A stretch of DNA of 64,000 nt from Pseudomonas azerbaijanoccidentalis. Its GTDB lineage: Bacteria; Pseudomonadota; Gammaproteobacteria; Pseudomonadales; Pseudomonadaceae. Below the pieces are notes generated by a model. It was given only the letters and a program-made list of their open reading frames with translations, was not told where the DNA came from and made no database searches. The DNA is taken from assembly GCF_019145495.1 (NCBI RefSeq), contig NZ_JAHSTU010000008.1, positions 62,001 through 126,000 of the forward strand, written 5' to 3'. The stretch's first letter is position 1. The number at the start of each line of letters is the position of its first letter. Below, one piece after another: positions 8,088 to 17,187 of the stretch. A program made the translations under genes and the position numbers.

Positions 8088-10364
8088 ATGGGTGAATACC
8101 GCAAGTTATGGTGGTCGCTGATTGGCGTCCTCGGCGTGACCTTCTGCCTGCTCGGCTGGTTCGGCCACGAGATTTATCGACAAGCGCCACCGATTCCCGC
8201 ACAGGTACAAAGCGTCGACGGCGAGACGCTGTTCCGTGCCGACGACATCCTCGATGGCCAAACCGCCTGGCAGAGCATCGGCGGCATGCAGTTGGGTTCG
8301 ATCTGGGGCCACGGTGCCTATCAGGCGCCAGACTGGACCGCCGACTGGCTGCACCGAGAATTGCTCGCGTGGCTCGACCTGGCGGCGCAGCAGAATTACG
8401 GCAAGGTTTATCAGGACATCGATGACGATCAGCAGGCCCTGCTGCGCCATCAACTCAAACGCGAGTACCGTGGCAATCGGCTGGTAAACGGCACGCTGGT
8501 GCTCAGTGATCGTCGCATTCAGGCCATTGCGCAAACCGCCGCGTATTACCACGCGCTGTTCGGCAACGACGCTTCGCTGCACCACAGCCGCGAAAGCTTT
8601 GCCATGAAAGAAAACACCCTGCCCGACGCCACCCGGCGCCAGCAGCTGACGCAGTTTTTCTTCTGGACTGCCTGGGCTGCCGCCACCGAACGCGATGGCC
8701 AGAGCGCGACATTTACCAATAACTGGCCCCACGAGCCGTTGATCGACAACCACCCGACCGCCGAAAACATGGTCTGGTCGATTGTCAGCATCGTCGTGCT
8801 GCTTGCCGGGATCGGTTTCCTGGTCTGGGGTTGGGCGTTCCTGCGCAATCACGAAGAAGGCGAGCCCAAGGTTCCGGCTCAGGATCCCCTGAGCCTGATC
8901 AAACTCACGCCTTCGCAAAAAGCCTTGGGCAAGTATCTGTTGCTGGTCGGCGCGCTGTTCGGTTTCCAGGTATTGATGGGTGGCCTGACCGCGCACTACA
9001 CGGTCGAAGGCCAGGACTTTTATGGCTTGCCGCTCTCGAAGTGGTTCCCCTACTCGCTGACCCGGACCTGGCATTTGCAGAGTGCGATGTTCTGGATCGC
9101 CACCGGGTTCCTCGCGGCGGGACTGTTTCTGGCGCCGTTCATCAACGGCGGCAAAGACCCGAAATGGCAGAAGATCGGCGTGGATGTGCTGTTCTGGGCG
9201 CTGGTGCTGGTGGTGGTCGGTTCGTATGCCGGCAACTTCCTCGCCATCGCACAGTTGATGCCGGCGCAATGGAGTTTCTGGCTGGGCCACCAAGGCTACG
9301 AATACGTAGATCTGGGCCGCCTGTGGCAAATCGCCAAATTTGCCGGGATTGTGTTCTGGCTGGTGTTGATGTTGCGCGCGATGGTCCCTGCCCTGCGTCA
9401 GCCAGGCGACAAGAACCTGCTGGCGCTGTTGGCCGCGTCCGTCATTGCCATCGGCCTGTTCTACGGTGCGGGCTTGTTCTACGGCGAACGCACTAACCTG
9501 TCGGTCATGGAGTATTGGCGCTGGTGGGTCGTGCACCTGTGGGTCGAAGGTTTCTTCGAAGTGTTCGCCACCACGGCCCTGGCTTTCATTTTCACCAGCA
9601 TGGGGCTGGTCTCCAAACGCCTGGCCACCACCGCGACCCTCGGCTCGGCCTCGCTGTTCATGCTCGGCGGCGTACCCGGCACGTTCCACCACATCTACTT
9701 CGCCGGGACCACCACGCCGGTGATGGCTGTGGGCGCAACCTTCAGCGCTCTGGAAGTGGTGCCGCTGATTCTGCTGGGGCATGAAGCCTGGGAAAACTGG
9801 CGCCTGAAAGAGCGCGCGCCATGGATGGCACGGCTGCGCTGGCCGTTACAGTTTTTCATCGCTACTGCGTTCTGGAACATGCTGGGCGCCGGGGTGTTTG
9901 GCTTCCTGATCAACCCACCGATTGCGCTGTATTACATCCAGGGTTTGAACACCACACCCTTGCATGCGCACGCGGCGTTGTTCGGGGTCTATGGCTGCCT
10001 GGCGCTGGGCTTCAGCCTGCTGATCCTGCGTTACCTGCGACCGAACCTGCAATTCAACGACCGACTGATGAACACCGGCTTCTGGTGGCTCAACGGCGGC
10101 CTGATGCTGATGATCGTCACCAGCCTGTTGCCGATCGGCATCCTGCAGTTCTACGCCAGTGCCAGCCAAGGCCTGTGGTACGCCCGCAGCGAAGCGTTCA
10201 TGCAGCAAGACCTGCTGCAAACCCTACGCTGGGTGCGCACGTTCGGCGACATTGTGTTCCTGGTCGGCGCGTTTGCGGTGATCTGGCAAATCGCTGGCGG
10301 CTTGTTGTTTTCGTCCCGACATCCCCGTGCAATTGAATCAGCGACGTTCAACGGCCAACGTTAA
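8088..10364 (+). CDS. norB: Quinol-dependent nitric oxide reductase, single subunit (qNor)
   Basis: 758 residues of an inner-membrane haem-copper oxidase relative reducing NO to N2O with quinol electrons. The first ~210 residues are the periplasmic cytochrome-c-like extension found in qNor, beginning with one membrane helix and lacking a CXXCH haem site. The rest carries about 13 helices of the NorB core, with the metal-ligand region WWVVHLWVEGFFEVFATT and the later HHIYFAGTTTPVM and LHAHAALFGVYG. The separate NorC subunit is absent, as expected for qNor. ATG 8088 has a strong GAGGTGA site. It is likely a stand-alone NO detoxification gene, because no norD, norQ or regulator gene is adjacent. 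Confidence 0.93.
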   Translation: MGEYRKLWWSLIGVLGVTFCLLGWFGHEIYRQAPPIPAQVQSVDGETLFRADDILDGQTAWQSIGGMQLGSIWGHGAYQAPDWTADWLHRELLAWLDLAAQQNYGKVYQDIDDDQQALLRHQLKREYRGNRLVNGTLVLSDRRIQAIAQTAAYYHALFGNDASLHHSRESFAMKENTLPDATRRQQLTQFFFWTAWAAATERDGQSATFTNNWPHEPLIDNHPTAENMVWSIVSIVVLLAGIGFLVWGWAFLRNHEEGEPKVPAQDPLSLIKLTPSQKALGKYLLLVGALFGFQVLMGGLTAHYTVEGQDFYGLPLSKWFPYSLTRTWHLQSAMFWIATGFLAAGLFLAPFINGGKDPKWQKIGVDVLFWALVLVVVGSYAGNFLAIAQLMPAQWSFWLGHQGYEYVDLGRLWQIAKFAGIVFWLVLMLRAMVPALRQPGDKNLLALLAASVIAIGLFYGAGLFYGERTNLSVMEYWRWWVVHLWVEGFFEVFATTALAFIFTSMGLVSKRLATTATLGSASLFMLGGVPGTFHHIYFAGTTTPVMAVGATFSALEVVPLILLGHEAWENWRLKERAPWMARLRWPLQFFIATAFWNMLGAGVFGFLINPPIALYYIQGLNTTPLHAHAALFGVYGCLALGFSLLILRYLRPNLQFNDRLMNTGFWWLNGGLMLMIVTSLLPIGILQFYASASQGLWYARSEAFMQQDLLQTLRWVRTFGDIVFLVGAFAVIWQIAGGLLFSSRHPRAIESATFNGQR

Positions 10365-10375
10365 TTCGCGGGTAC

Positions 10376-10406
10376 AAAAAAGGGCGCCATTGGCGCCCTT
10401 CTTGTT
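10376..10406. terminator. Bidirectional terminator between norB and dusC
   Basis: The stem AAGGGCGCC/GGCGCCCTT (10380-10400) is flanked by an A run on the left and CTTGTT on the right. The minus-strand reading has the better T tail, so it mainly ends dusC transcripts, but it can also end norB. Confidence 0.8.
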
Positions 10407-10424
10407 GCGCTGGAAGAGATTATT

Positions 10425-11384
10425 TCAAGCCGCTTCCGCCACCGGCAAGCCCAGTAAACGCGAGACATTATCCAGTTCAGTCTCGCGACGCAGGACGGTA
10501 AACAGTTCTACGGCCTCGGGATAATTGCGGGTCAGCATCGCCAGCCACTGCTTCAAACGACCCGGCGATTGCCGCGCTGTCATCTGCGCCTTGGCTTGCA
10601 GCCAGAAGTCCTGGATCAGCGGCAACAGCTCGGCCCAAGACATTTCCACGACCTCTTCACCGGCCCGCGCGGCGGCGATTTGCTTCGCCAGATCGGGGCG
10701 CGAAACCAGGCCGCGACCGAGCATGATGTCTTCGACGCCGCTGATCTCCCGGCATCGACGCCAGTCTTCGACGCTCCAGATATCGCCATTGGCGAACACC
10801 GGCACCTTGACGACCTCTTGCACACGCGGAATCCATTCCCAGTGTGCTGGCGGCTTGTAGCCGTCCACTTTGGTGCGGGCATGAACCACGATATGTTCAG
10901 CGCCGCCTTCGGCCAAAGCCGTGGCGCAAACCAGCGAACCATCCGGGCTGTCGAAGCCCAGGCGCATTTTGGCGGTGACGGGAATGTGTGCCGGAACTGC
11001 GCGACGAACATGCTCGACAATCTGGTTCAGCAGCTCAGGCTCTTTGAGCAGCACCGCTCCCCCACGGGATTTGTTCACGGTCTTGGCCGGGCAACCGAAG
11101 TTCAGGTCGATCACTTCGGAACCCAGCTCGCAGGCCAGCGCCGCGTTTTCCGCGAGGCACACCGGATCGGAACCGAGCAATTGCACACGAAGCGGCACAC
11201 CTGACGCGGTGCGGGCGCCGTTGAGCAACTCCGGGCCGAACTTGTGGAAGTAGGCCGGGGTGAGCAACTGGTCGTTGACCCGAATGAATTCGGTCACGCA
11301 CCAATCGATGCCGCCCACTCGGGTCAGCACGTCGCGCAGGATGTCGTCGACCAACCCCTCCATGGGCGCCAAAGCAATTTGCAT
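10425..11384 (-). CDS. dusC: tRNA-dihydrouridine(16) synthase
   Basis: 319 residues of an FMN TIM-barrel enzyme reducing uridine in the tRNA D-loop. The catalytic cysteine lies in LNFGCPAKTVNKSRGGA, and the start MQIALAPMEGLVD carries the FMN-binding PMEG signature of the DusC subgroup. I choose ATG 11384; an upstream start at 11435 would add a non-conserved peptide. A second Dus protein, DusA, is encoded at 58384, so the two have different target positions. The C-terminal region is DusC-like by my reading, not by a search. Confidence 0.88.
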   Translation of the reverse strand: MQIALAPMEGLVDDILRDVLTRVGGIDWCVTEFIRVNDQLLTPAYFHKFGPELLNGARTASGVPLRVQLLGSDPVCLAENAALACELGSEVIDLNFGCPAKTVNKSRGGAVLLKEPELLNQIVEHVRRAVPAHIPVTAKMRLGFDSPDGSLVCATALAEGGAEHIVVHARTKVDGYKPPAHWEWIPRVQEVVKVPVFANGDIWSVEDWRRCREISGVEDIMLGRGLVSRPDLAKQIAAARAGEEVVEMSWAELLPLIQDFWLQAKAQMTARQSPGRLKQWLAMLTRNYPEAVELFTVLRRETELDNVSRLLGLPVAEAA

Positions 11385-11454
11385 GGGGAAAACACTACTC
11401 AAGGAAAAAACGTGCGGCAGTTTACTGGTTTTCACTCTTGAAAAGGTAAACTCC

Positions 11455-11532
11455 GTAGGAGCTGCCGAAGGCTGCGATCTTCTGATTTTGCTTCTTGAAG
11501 ATCAAAAGATCGCAGCCTTCGGCAGCTCCTAC
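11455..11532. repeat. REP-like inverted repeat doublet, family A copy 2
   Basis: Inverted arms with the core GTAGGAGCTGCCGAAGGC around a short AT-rich centre. It lies between the thioesterase and dusC genes, both on the minus strand, so it may separate their transcripts. Confidence 0.85.
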
Positions 11533-11542
11533 ACAAATTGTG

Positions 11543-11980
11543 TCAGGCCGGAGTTTGCAACGCCGGGCCGTAGCCTTCTATGAATTCGGTCGGCATGCGC
11601 TTGGGCTTGCCGGTGGACAGCTCTATGCAAACGAATGTGGTTTGCGCGCGCAGCAACGTCGAATTGTCACTGGGGCGCTTCAACTGGAAGTGCCGAGTCA
11701 TTTTCAGGCGTTGATCCCAATCGACGATCCAGGTCGCCAATTGCAGTTCGTCGCCTTCATAGGCGGCGGCCAGGTAATCGATTTCGTGCCGCACCACGGC
11801 CATGGCCCGGTCCAGTCGACGGTATTCGACCAGATCCAGGCCCAGGCGCTGGGAATGGCGCCAAGCGCAACGTTCGAGCCAGGTCACGTACACCGCATTG
11901 TTAGCGTGACCCAAGCCGTCAATGTCCTCGGCGCCCACTTGCAGATCAATGATAAATGGCGTTGTCCGATCCCAGCCCAT
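11543..11980 (-). CDS. Acyl-CoA thioesterase (4HBT hotdog family)
   Basis: 145 residues, the usual length of a single-hotdog thioesterase. The 4HBT signature DIDGLGHANNAVYVTWLE includes the Asp/His-Asn-Asn active-site stretch shared with 4-hydroxybenzoyl-CoA thioesterase and YbgC-type enzymes. It probably hydrolyses short or branched acyl-CoA in the cytoplasm. It lies downstream of the hydrolase gene at 12029 on the same strand, with 48 bases between, so the three genes from the TetR regulator onward may form an operon. Confidence 0.85.
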   Translation of the reverse strand: MGWDRTTPFIIDLQVGAEDIDGLGHANNAVYVTWLERCAWRHSQRLGLDLVEYRRLDRAMAVVRHEIDYLAAAYEGDELQLATWIVDWDQRLKMTRHFQLKRPSDNSTLLRAQTTFVCIELSTGKPKRMPTEFIEGYGPALQTPA

Positions 11981-12028
11981 GCCCCACTCCCGGTCAGATT
12001 ATTTCGACCGGGGCAGTGTAACGGAAGC

Positions 12029-12862
12029 TCAGGCCGATTGGCGCGATTGCAGACTGCGGCCCGCCAGCAGTGATAACACACCATCAATCACCCGAGGGTC
12101 AGCCAGCACCCGCTGATGACCGCCCTCTTGCAGGCGCAGTAGACGGCTGTCAAACCAGGCTTCGTGGATCAGTTGCGATTCCTTGACCGAAACAAAGTCG
12201 TCGTCTTCGGCATGGACGATCAGGCCGGGCATGTCGAGTTGATAGTGGGCGACGTCGAGCATTGCGGCGCGCATCCCGACATCTTTCTCGACCTGGCGAA
12301 TGAACGCCGAACGGGCTTTGGGCGGAAGACCCACGTACCGGGCAAACCCGCGCAATACGCCAAGAATGCGCGCCGGGGCGCCGATGGTGACCAGTGTTTC
12401 GGTGCGCAGGCCCAGTTGCACGGCCAGCATGGCACTGGCGCCACCCATTGAATGCCCGATGACGGCTTGCAACGGCGGCAATTCAGCGGCGGCTTCAAGC
12501 ATGGCGCGGGCGAACAGCACCACATTCGCCTCACTGCCGGGCGAACGACCGTGAGCCGGGCCGTCCAGGGCGACCACCGAGTAACCGGCGTCGACCAGCG
12601 CAGTGATGAGGCTGGCAAACTGCGTCGGCCGACCTTCCCAGCCGTGCATCAGCAAAACCGCCGGGCCTTGGCCCCAGCGCAACGCCGACAGGCCGAAGCG
12701 CAAAGTGATCCGCTCGGACTTCGCCAGCAATGGCAGCTCCCAGTCACGCGGCGGTAAGTCCCTTGGCGTCATGAACGCCAATCGCATTTTTCTTGCCACC
12801 AGTTTCGGTGCAAACAAGCCCAAGGTGCCATTCACGCCACGAACCCACTTCAACGTGCTCAT
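12029..12862 (-). CDS. Alpha/beta hydrolase
   Basis: 277 residues. The nucleophile elbow is GHSMGGA, the oxyanion region LLMHGWEGRP, and the C-terminal histidine follows the LRLQEGGHQR stretch. The catalytic Asp is probably in HAEDDDFVS. No signal peptide is evident. Its ATG is 29 bases downstream of the stop of the TetR-family gene, so it is probably the regulator's target or partner. The substrate is unknown; an ester or lactone is typical. Confidence 0.85.
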   Translation of the reverse strand: MSTLKWVRGVNGTLGLFAPKLVARKMRLAFMTPRDLPPRDWELPLLAKSERITLRFGLSALRWGQGPAVLLMHGWEGRPTQFASLITALVDAGYSVVALDGPAHGRSPGSEANVVLFARAMLEAAAELPPLQAVIGHSMGGASAMLAVQLGLRTETLVTIGAPARILGVLRGFARYVGLPPKARSAFIRQVEKDVGMRAAMLDVAHYQLDMPGLIVHAEDDDFVSVKESQLIHEAWFDSRLLRLQEGGHQRVLADPRVIDGVLSLLAGRSLQSRQSA

Positions 12863-12891
12863 CGCATTCTCCCCAGGCCGCAGCCTTCAGG

Positions 12892-13431
12892 TCACAGCAC
12901 CGCAGATTTGGCGGCGCGCAGTAATCGATCGGACAACTCTCCTGGTCCCAGCGCCCGCGCCAGAGCCAGACCACCCACCATCAACGCCATGTCAGCCAGG
13001 GCTTTGTCGGTGTCTTCCGGGCTGGCCGCCAACTGCGCGACCATCATTTCCACATGTTCATTCAGTGCGATGCGAAACGCTTCCGGCAGTCGCCCCAGTT
13101 CACCGACCGACGCCGGGATCGGGCACGCCGATTCAGACGAGTCACGGTGTTTGCGCGACAGGTAAAACGCTGCCACCAATGCGCGACGCTCCTCGCCGGT
13201 CAGCTCGGCATCCATATCGGCAATCAGGCCACGACGGTGGCCGAGCAATTGCTTGAACGCCTCCAGCATCATCGCGTCCTTGCTTTCGAAGTGCGCGTAG
13301 AAGCCGCCGACCGTCAGGCCCGCTGCGCCCATCACTTCGCCCACGCTCGGTTCGGCCGGGCCGCGCTGAATCAGCGCTGCGCTAGCGGCCTTGAGAATGC
13401 GTTCGCGGGTTTGAGCTTTTTTATCGTTCAT
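12892..13431 (-). CDS. TetR-family transcriptional regulator
   Basis: 179 residues with an N-terminal helix-turn-helix (RERILKAASAALIQRG, then AGLTVGGFYAHFESKDAM) and a variable ligand domain. It heads a minus-strand run with the alpha/beta hydrolase and the thioesterase. A direct and inverted AT-rich repeat cluster just upstream (13442-13476) is a likely autoregulatory operator. The ligand is unknown; YcdC/AcrR-like members sense small hydrophobic compounds. Confidence 0.88.
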   Translation of the reverse strand: MNDKKAQTRERILKAASAALIQRGPAEPSVGEVMGAAGLTVGGFYAHFESKDAMMLEAFKQLLGHRRGLIADMDAELTGEERRALVAAFYLSRKHRDSSESACPIPASVGELGRLPEAFRIALNEHVEMMVAQLAASPEDTDKALADMALMVGGLALARALGPGELSDRLLRAAKSAVL

Positions 13432-13441
13432 CGTTGCCTCC

Positions 13442-13476
13442 GAATATTACGACTAGAATATTATTCTCATAATAAT
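13442..13476. promoter_or_regulatory. Probable TetR operator
   Basis: GAATATTA occurs twice in direct orientation (13442-13449 and 13456-13463). The palindrome AGAATA-T-TATTCT spans 13455-13467, and ATTATT-N5-AATAAT spans 13460-13476. All of it lies 11-45 bases upstream of the TetR-gene ATG, where autorepression would act. Confidence 0.5.
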
Positions 13477-13553
13477 TTTCTGCAAGTCGTGGATGTGACC
13501 GCTGGTCTGAAGAACAGTTTGAAAGAATGGGGGGAGATTTGGCCGAACGCCAG

Positions 13554-13612
13554 ACAAACAAAAGGGCCATTCAATAATTGAATGACCCTTATAAAATCCC
13601 GCAAAGCGGGTA
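13554..13612 (-). terminator. Tandem terminators of the tRNA operon
   Basis: Two hairpins follow the last tRNA on the minus strand. One has stem CCCGC/GCGGG at 13598-13610. The second has a 13-bp stem with one mismatch, AAGGGYCATTCAA, at 13562-13590, followed on that strand by TTTGTTTG. Confidence 0.7.
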
Positions 13613-13616
13613 ATCG

Positions 13617-13692
13617 TGGCGTCCCCTAGGGGACTCGAACCCCTGTTACCGCCGTGAAAGGGCGGTGTCCTAGGCCACTAGACGAAGGGGAC
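13617..13692 (-). tRNA. tRNA-Glu (TTC), copy 1
   Basis: 76 nt including an encoded CCA. The anticodon loop reads CCTTTCACG with anticodon TTC, the T loop GGTTCGAGTCC is intact, and the acceptor stem GTCCCCT/AGGGGAC is perfect. It is the last gene of the four-tRNA transcript downstream of gltX, whose product charges it. Confidence 0.97.
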
Positions 13693-13770
13693 ACAAACCT
13701 TCTATACAACTGATCAGTGCTGAGAGCTGATCGATTCAAGGCCGGTGTGGCCAAACCTTGAACTGTAAAT

Positions 13771-13846
13771 TGGTGGAGCTAAGCGGGATCGAACCGCTGA
13801 CCTCCTGCATGCCATGCAGGCGCTCTCCCAGCTGAGCTATAGCCCC
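13771..13846 (-). tRNA. tRNA-Ala (GGC), copy 1
   Basis: 76 nt including CCA, starting GGGGCTATAGCTCAGCTGGG. The anticodon arm CTGCATGGCATGCAG carries GGC. It precedes tRNA-Glu copy 1 in the transcript and differs from copy 2 at a few stem positions. Confidence 0.97.
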
Positions 13847-13899
13847 GGATTTTTCGCCTCGCGGCGGAGCGACATCTTGCAACATCGCTTCTGTAAAAC

Positions 13900-13975
13900 T
13901 GGCGTCCCCTAGGGGACTCGAACCCCTGTTACCGCCGTGAAAGGGCGGTGTCCTAGGCCACTAGACGAAGGGGAC
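13900..13975 (-). tRNA. tRNA-Glu (TTC), copy 2
   Basis: 76 nt including CCA; the sequence matches copy 1 across the gene. It lies 283 bp from copy 1 and its spacer is also near-identical, showing a tandem duplication of an Ala-Glu unit. Confidence 0.97.
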
Positions 13976-14054
13976 GCAAACCCTTCTATACAACTGATCA
14001 ACGCTGAGTGTTGATCGCTTCAAGGCCGGTGTGGCCAGGCCTTGAAGTGTAAAT

Positions 14055-14130
<76 letters not shown>

Positions 14131-14163
14131 TCATCGTTGATGTCATCGCTGAGGACGGGGCGA

Positions 14164-14192
14164 ATCTTAAGGGCGTATCGAAAGCCTGTCAA
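14164..14192 (-). promoter_or_regulatory. Sigma-70 promoter of the tRNA operon
   Basis: On the minus strand TTGACA (14192-14187), a 17-base spacer and TAAGAT (14169-14164) form an almost ideal promoter. A GC-rich discriminator (TCGCCCC) follows, the kind found at stringently controlled stable-RNA promoters. The sequence upstream is a long A/T run (about 14194-14222) that could act as an UP element. Confidence 0.85.
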
Positions 14193-14287
14193 ACTTATTT
14201 TTAAAAAAAATTAAAATTTTTTGTCGGCATAACAATCACTTACCGCCCTTCCCCCGAAAATCAAGAGGTTTACAACATACGCGCCCT

Positions 14288-14370
14288 GTAGGAGCTGTCG
14301 CAGGCTGCGATCTTTTGACGTTGGTTTTTAGAAACAAGATCAAAAGATCGCAGGCTGCGCCAGCTCCTAC
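14288..14370. repeat. REP-like inverted repeat doublet, family A copy 3
   Basis: Arms of the GTAGGAGCTG...CAGGCTGCGATC type are inverted around an AT-rich centre, with a few differences from the other copies. It starts 17 bases beyond the gltX stop and so may also end gltX transcription. Confidence 0.8.
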
Positions 14371-14386
14371 AGAAAATCAAAAGCGT

Positions 14387-15868
14387 TTAGGCGATTGCAC
14401 CCAACAGCTTTTCCCACTCTTTGTTTTCTTTCTTCGACACGCCACCGAGCAAGTCGATGGCCTGGCGCAGACGGAAACGGGTCAGGTCCGGCCCGAGGAT
14501 TTCCATCGCATCGAGCACCGAGACCGAGCTGGCCTGGCCGGTGATCGCGGCGAACATCAGTGGCATGGCGTCACGCAGCTTCAGCTCCAGGGATTCCACT
14601 ACGGCCTGAATGGTCGCGGTGATGCTGTCCTTTTCCCACTGTCGCAGGCTTTCGAGCTTCCACAGGATCAACTGCATCAACTGACGAACCTGATCGCCCG
14701 AGAGCTTCTTCGATTCGAACAGCTTGGCATCCGGGTTCACGCCACCGGCGAAGAAGAACCCGGCCAGCGGTGCAACCTGGCTGAAGGTTTCAACTCGGCC
14801 CTGTACGTGCGGCGCGATTTTCATCATGTATTCAGAGTTGAGTGCCCACTTCTGTACGCGCGCAGCGAACTCTTCGACTGGCAGGTCACGCAGCCACTGA
14901 CCGTTGAGCCACGACAGCTTCTCGATGTCGAAAATCGGCCCACCGAGGGACACACGCTTGAGGTCGAAGTTGCCGACCATTTCCTGCAGCGAGAACTTCT
15001 CGCGCTCGTCCGGCATCGACCAGCCCATACGGCCCAGGTAGTTGAGCATTGCCTCAGGCATGAAGCCCATGCGCTCATAGAAGGTCACCGAGGTCGGGTT
15101 CTTGCGCTTGGACAGCTTGCTCTTATCCGGGTTACGCAGCAGCGGCATGTAGCACAGCTCTGGTTGTTCCCAGCCGAAGTACTCGTAAAGCAGGATCAGT
15201 TTCGGTGCCGATGGCAGCCACTCTTCGCCACGCAATACGTGAGTGATGCCCATCAGGTGGTCGTCGACCACGTTGGCCAGGAAGTACGTCGGCAGGCCGT
15301 CGGTCTTCATCAGGACTTGCATGTCCATGCGGTCCCACGGGATTTCAACGTCGCCACGCAGCATGTCCGGCACCACGCAGACGCCTTCGCTCGGCACCTT
15401 CATACGGATTACGTGCGGTTCGCCAGCGGCGAGGCGGCGGGCCACTTCTTCCTTGGACAGCAACAGCGCACGGCCGTCGTAACGCGGAGTTTCGCCGCGA
15501 GCCATTTGCTCGGCGCGCATCTGGTCGAGCTCTTCGGCGGTGCAGAAGCACGGGAAGGCATGGCCCAGGTCGACCAGTTGCTGGCAGTACTTCTGATAGA
15601 TGTCGCCGCGCTCGCTTTGGCGGTACGGGCCGTGCGGGCCGCCAACGTCCGGGCCTTCGCTCCAGTCGATACCCAACCAGCGCAGAGCGTCGAAAATCTG
15701 CTGTTCGGACTCGCGGGTCGAACGCAGTTGGTCGGTGTCTTCGATCCGCAGGATGAACTCACCGCCATGCTGCTTGGCAAAGCAGTAGTTGAACAAGGCG
15801 ATGTAGGCGGTACCTACGTGGGGGTCCCCGGTAGGCGATGGCGCGATGCGAGTGCGGACGGTGGTCAT
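14387..15868 (-). CDS. gltX: Glutamyl-tRNA synthetase
   Basis: 493 residues, the normal length. It charges tRNA-Glu with glutamate. The class I signatures are present: the HIGH variant HVGT in RIAPSPTGDPHVGTAYIAL near the N-terminus, and the KMSKS variant KLSKR in the middle. The C-terminal anticodon-binding region is complete. It lies directly upstream of the two tRNA-Glu genes on the same strand but is separated by a REP doublet and a dedicated tRNA promoter, so expression is probably independent. Confidence 0.97.
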   Translation of the reverse strand: MTTVRTRIAPSPTGDPHVGTAYIALFNYCFAKQHGGEFILRIEDTDQLRSTRESEQQIFDALRWLGIDWSEGPDVGGPHGPYRQSERGDIYQKYCQQLVDLGHAFPCFCTAEELDQMRAEQMARGETPRYDGRALLLSKEEVARRLAAGEPHVIRMKVPSEGVCVVPDMLRGDVEIPWDRMDMQVLMKTDGLPTYFLANVVDDHLMGITHVLRGEEWLPSAPKLILLYEYFGWEQPELCYMPLLRNPDKSKLSKRKNPTSVTFYERMGFMPEAMLNYLGRMGWSMPDEREKFSLQEMVGNFDLKRVSLGGPIFDIEKLSWLNGQWLRDLPVEEFAARVQKWALNSEYMMKIAPHVQGRVETFSQVAPLAGFFFAGGVNPDAKLFESKKLSGDQVRQLMQLILWKLESLRQWEKDSITATIQAVVESLELKLRDAMPLMFAAITGQASSVSVLDAMEILGPDLTRFRLRQAIDLLGGVSKKENKEWEKLLGAIA

Positions 15869-16098
15869 GGCATGTCTCGAAAGAATAAAAAGCGAAGAAC
15901 AAATAAGGGGCGAATGGTAACAGGCGGACCCAGTCCGGCTCCAGTGAACAGGGCATTTAAGCCAACTTTGCGTCTACAACGCCCGTATGGCGCGGTGAAT
16001 GGCCGAATATCAGCCGATGGCATTTACCGTTTATCGGCTGTATGCCAGATTCGCCTGCTGATAACTTTCCTTACATATTCTCGACTACAGTTTGCCCC

Positions 16099-17187
16099 AT
16101 GCCTGCCCAACTCAAGCGTCGCCTGTCCATATTCCTGCTGCTCGTCCTGCTGATTGCCGGGGGCTTCTTTGCCCATTGGTTCTTTAAAGGACGGTTTTAT
16201 GAAAGCACCGACAACGCGTACGTGCAGGGCGAGATCACTCGCGTGTCGAGTCAATTGGGCGCGCGTATCGATCAGGTGCTGGTGCAGGACAACCAGCATG
16301 TCGAGAAAGGCCAGTTGCTGATCCGGCTCGAAGGTGATGACTTCCGCCTGGCTGTCGACCGCGCTAACGCCGCCCTCGCCACCCGCGAGGCCGAACGCCT
16401 GCAAGCCCAGAGCAAGCTGACCCAACAAGCCAGCCTGATTGCCGCCAGTGACGCGCAAGTCGCCTCCAGCCAGGCCAGCCTCGGTCGCTCCCAGATCGAC
16501 CTGAACCGCGCCGAAACCCTGCGCAAGCCTGGCTATGTCTCGGAAGAACGGGTGACCACCCTCTCCGCCGACAACCACATCGCCCGCTCGCAACTGACCA
16601 AAGCCCAGGCGGATGCTCAGGGGCAGCGCCAGCAAGTCAATGCATTGACCGCTGAAATCAAACGACTTGACGCGCAGATAGCCAATGCCAAGGCTGATCT
16701 GGCCCAGGCCGAACTGAATCTGACCCGCAGTGATATCCATGCGCCAATCAGCGGTCTGATCGGCCAGCGTGCCGCGCGCAATGGCCAATATGTGCAGGCC
16801 GGCGCTTACCTGCTGTCGATTGTGCCCGATGAAGACATCTGGATTCAGGCCAACTTCAAGGAAACCCAGATCGGCCACATGCAGCCCGGCCAGAAAGCCG
16901 AACTGACCTTCGACGCCTATGGCGACACGCCGATCGAAGCACGGGTCGACAGCCTGTTCGCCGCCTCGGGCGCGCAGTTCAGCCTGTTGCCGCCGGACAA
17001 CGCCACCGGCAACTTCACCAAAGTCGTGCAACGGATTCCGGTCAAACTGACCTTCGCCGCCGACAACCCGCTGCGCGGCAAGATCCGCCCGGGCATGTCG
17101 GTCACTGCCAAGGTAAACATCAAGGACGCCCCGGAAAACGAACGCGCCAAATTGAGCAGCAAAGACGCCGCTGACGATGGCCGGTGA
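16099..17187 (+). CDS. HlyD/EmrA-family membrane fusion protein
   Basis: 362 residues with one N-terminal membrane anchor (IFLLLVLLIAGGFFAHWFF), a biotinyl-lipoyl-like half (STDNAYVQGEITRVSSQLGA), a long helical hairpin rich in Ala, Gln and Leu (about residues 90-210), and a beta-barrel half ending in RPGMSVTAKVN. It is the periplasmic adaptor of a drug efflux pump. ATG 16099 is chosen because the signal anchor follows it at once; the upstream start at 16042 is less likely. The stop overlaps the start of the MFS gene, so the pair is translationally coupled. An outer-membrane factor is not encoded here. Confidence 0.9.
   Translation: MPAQLKRRLSIFLLLVLLIAGGFFAHWFFKGRFYESTDNAYVQGEITRVSSQLGARIDQVLVQDNQHVEKGQLLIRLEGDDFRLAVDRANAALATREAERLQAQSKLTQQASLIAASDAQVASSQASLGRSQIDLNRAETLRKPGYVSEERVTTLSADNHIARSQLTKAQADAQGQRQQVNALTAEIKRLDAQIANAKADLAQAELNLTRSDIHAPISGLIGQRAARNGQYVQAGAYLLSIVPDEDIWIQANFKETQIGHMQPGQKAELTFDAYGDTPIEARVDSLFAASGAQFSLLPPDNATGNFTKVVQRIPVKLTFAADNPLRGKIRPGMSVTAKVNIKDAPENERAKLSSKDAADDGR

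Noticed and set aside
8106..9782. 558-codon minus-strand open frame
   Set aside because: Antisense to norB. The frame has no coherent hydrophobic or domain pattern.
14315..16153. 612-codon plus-strand open frame
   Set aside because: It is antisense to gltX, whose HVGT and KLSKR motifs are intact on the other strand. Its product is rich in His and Gln, as expected of a reversed high-GC gene.
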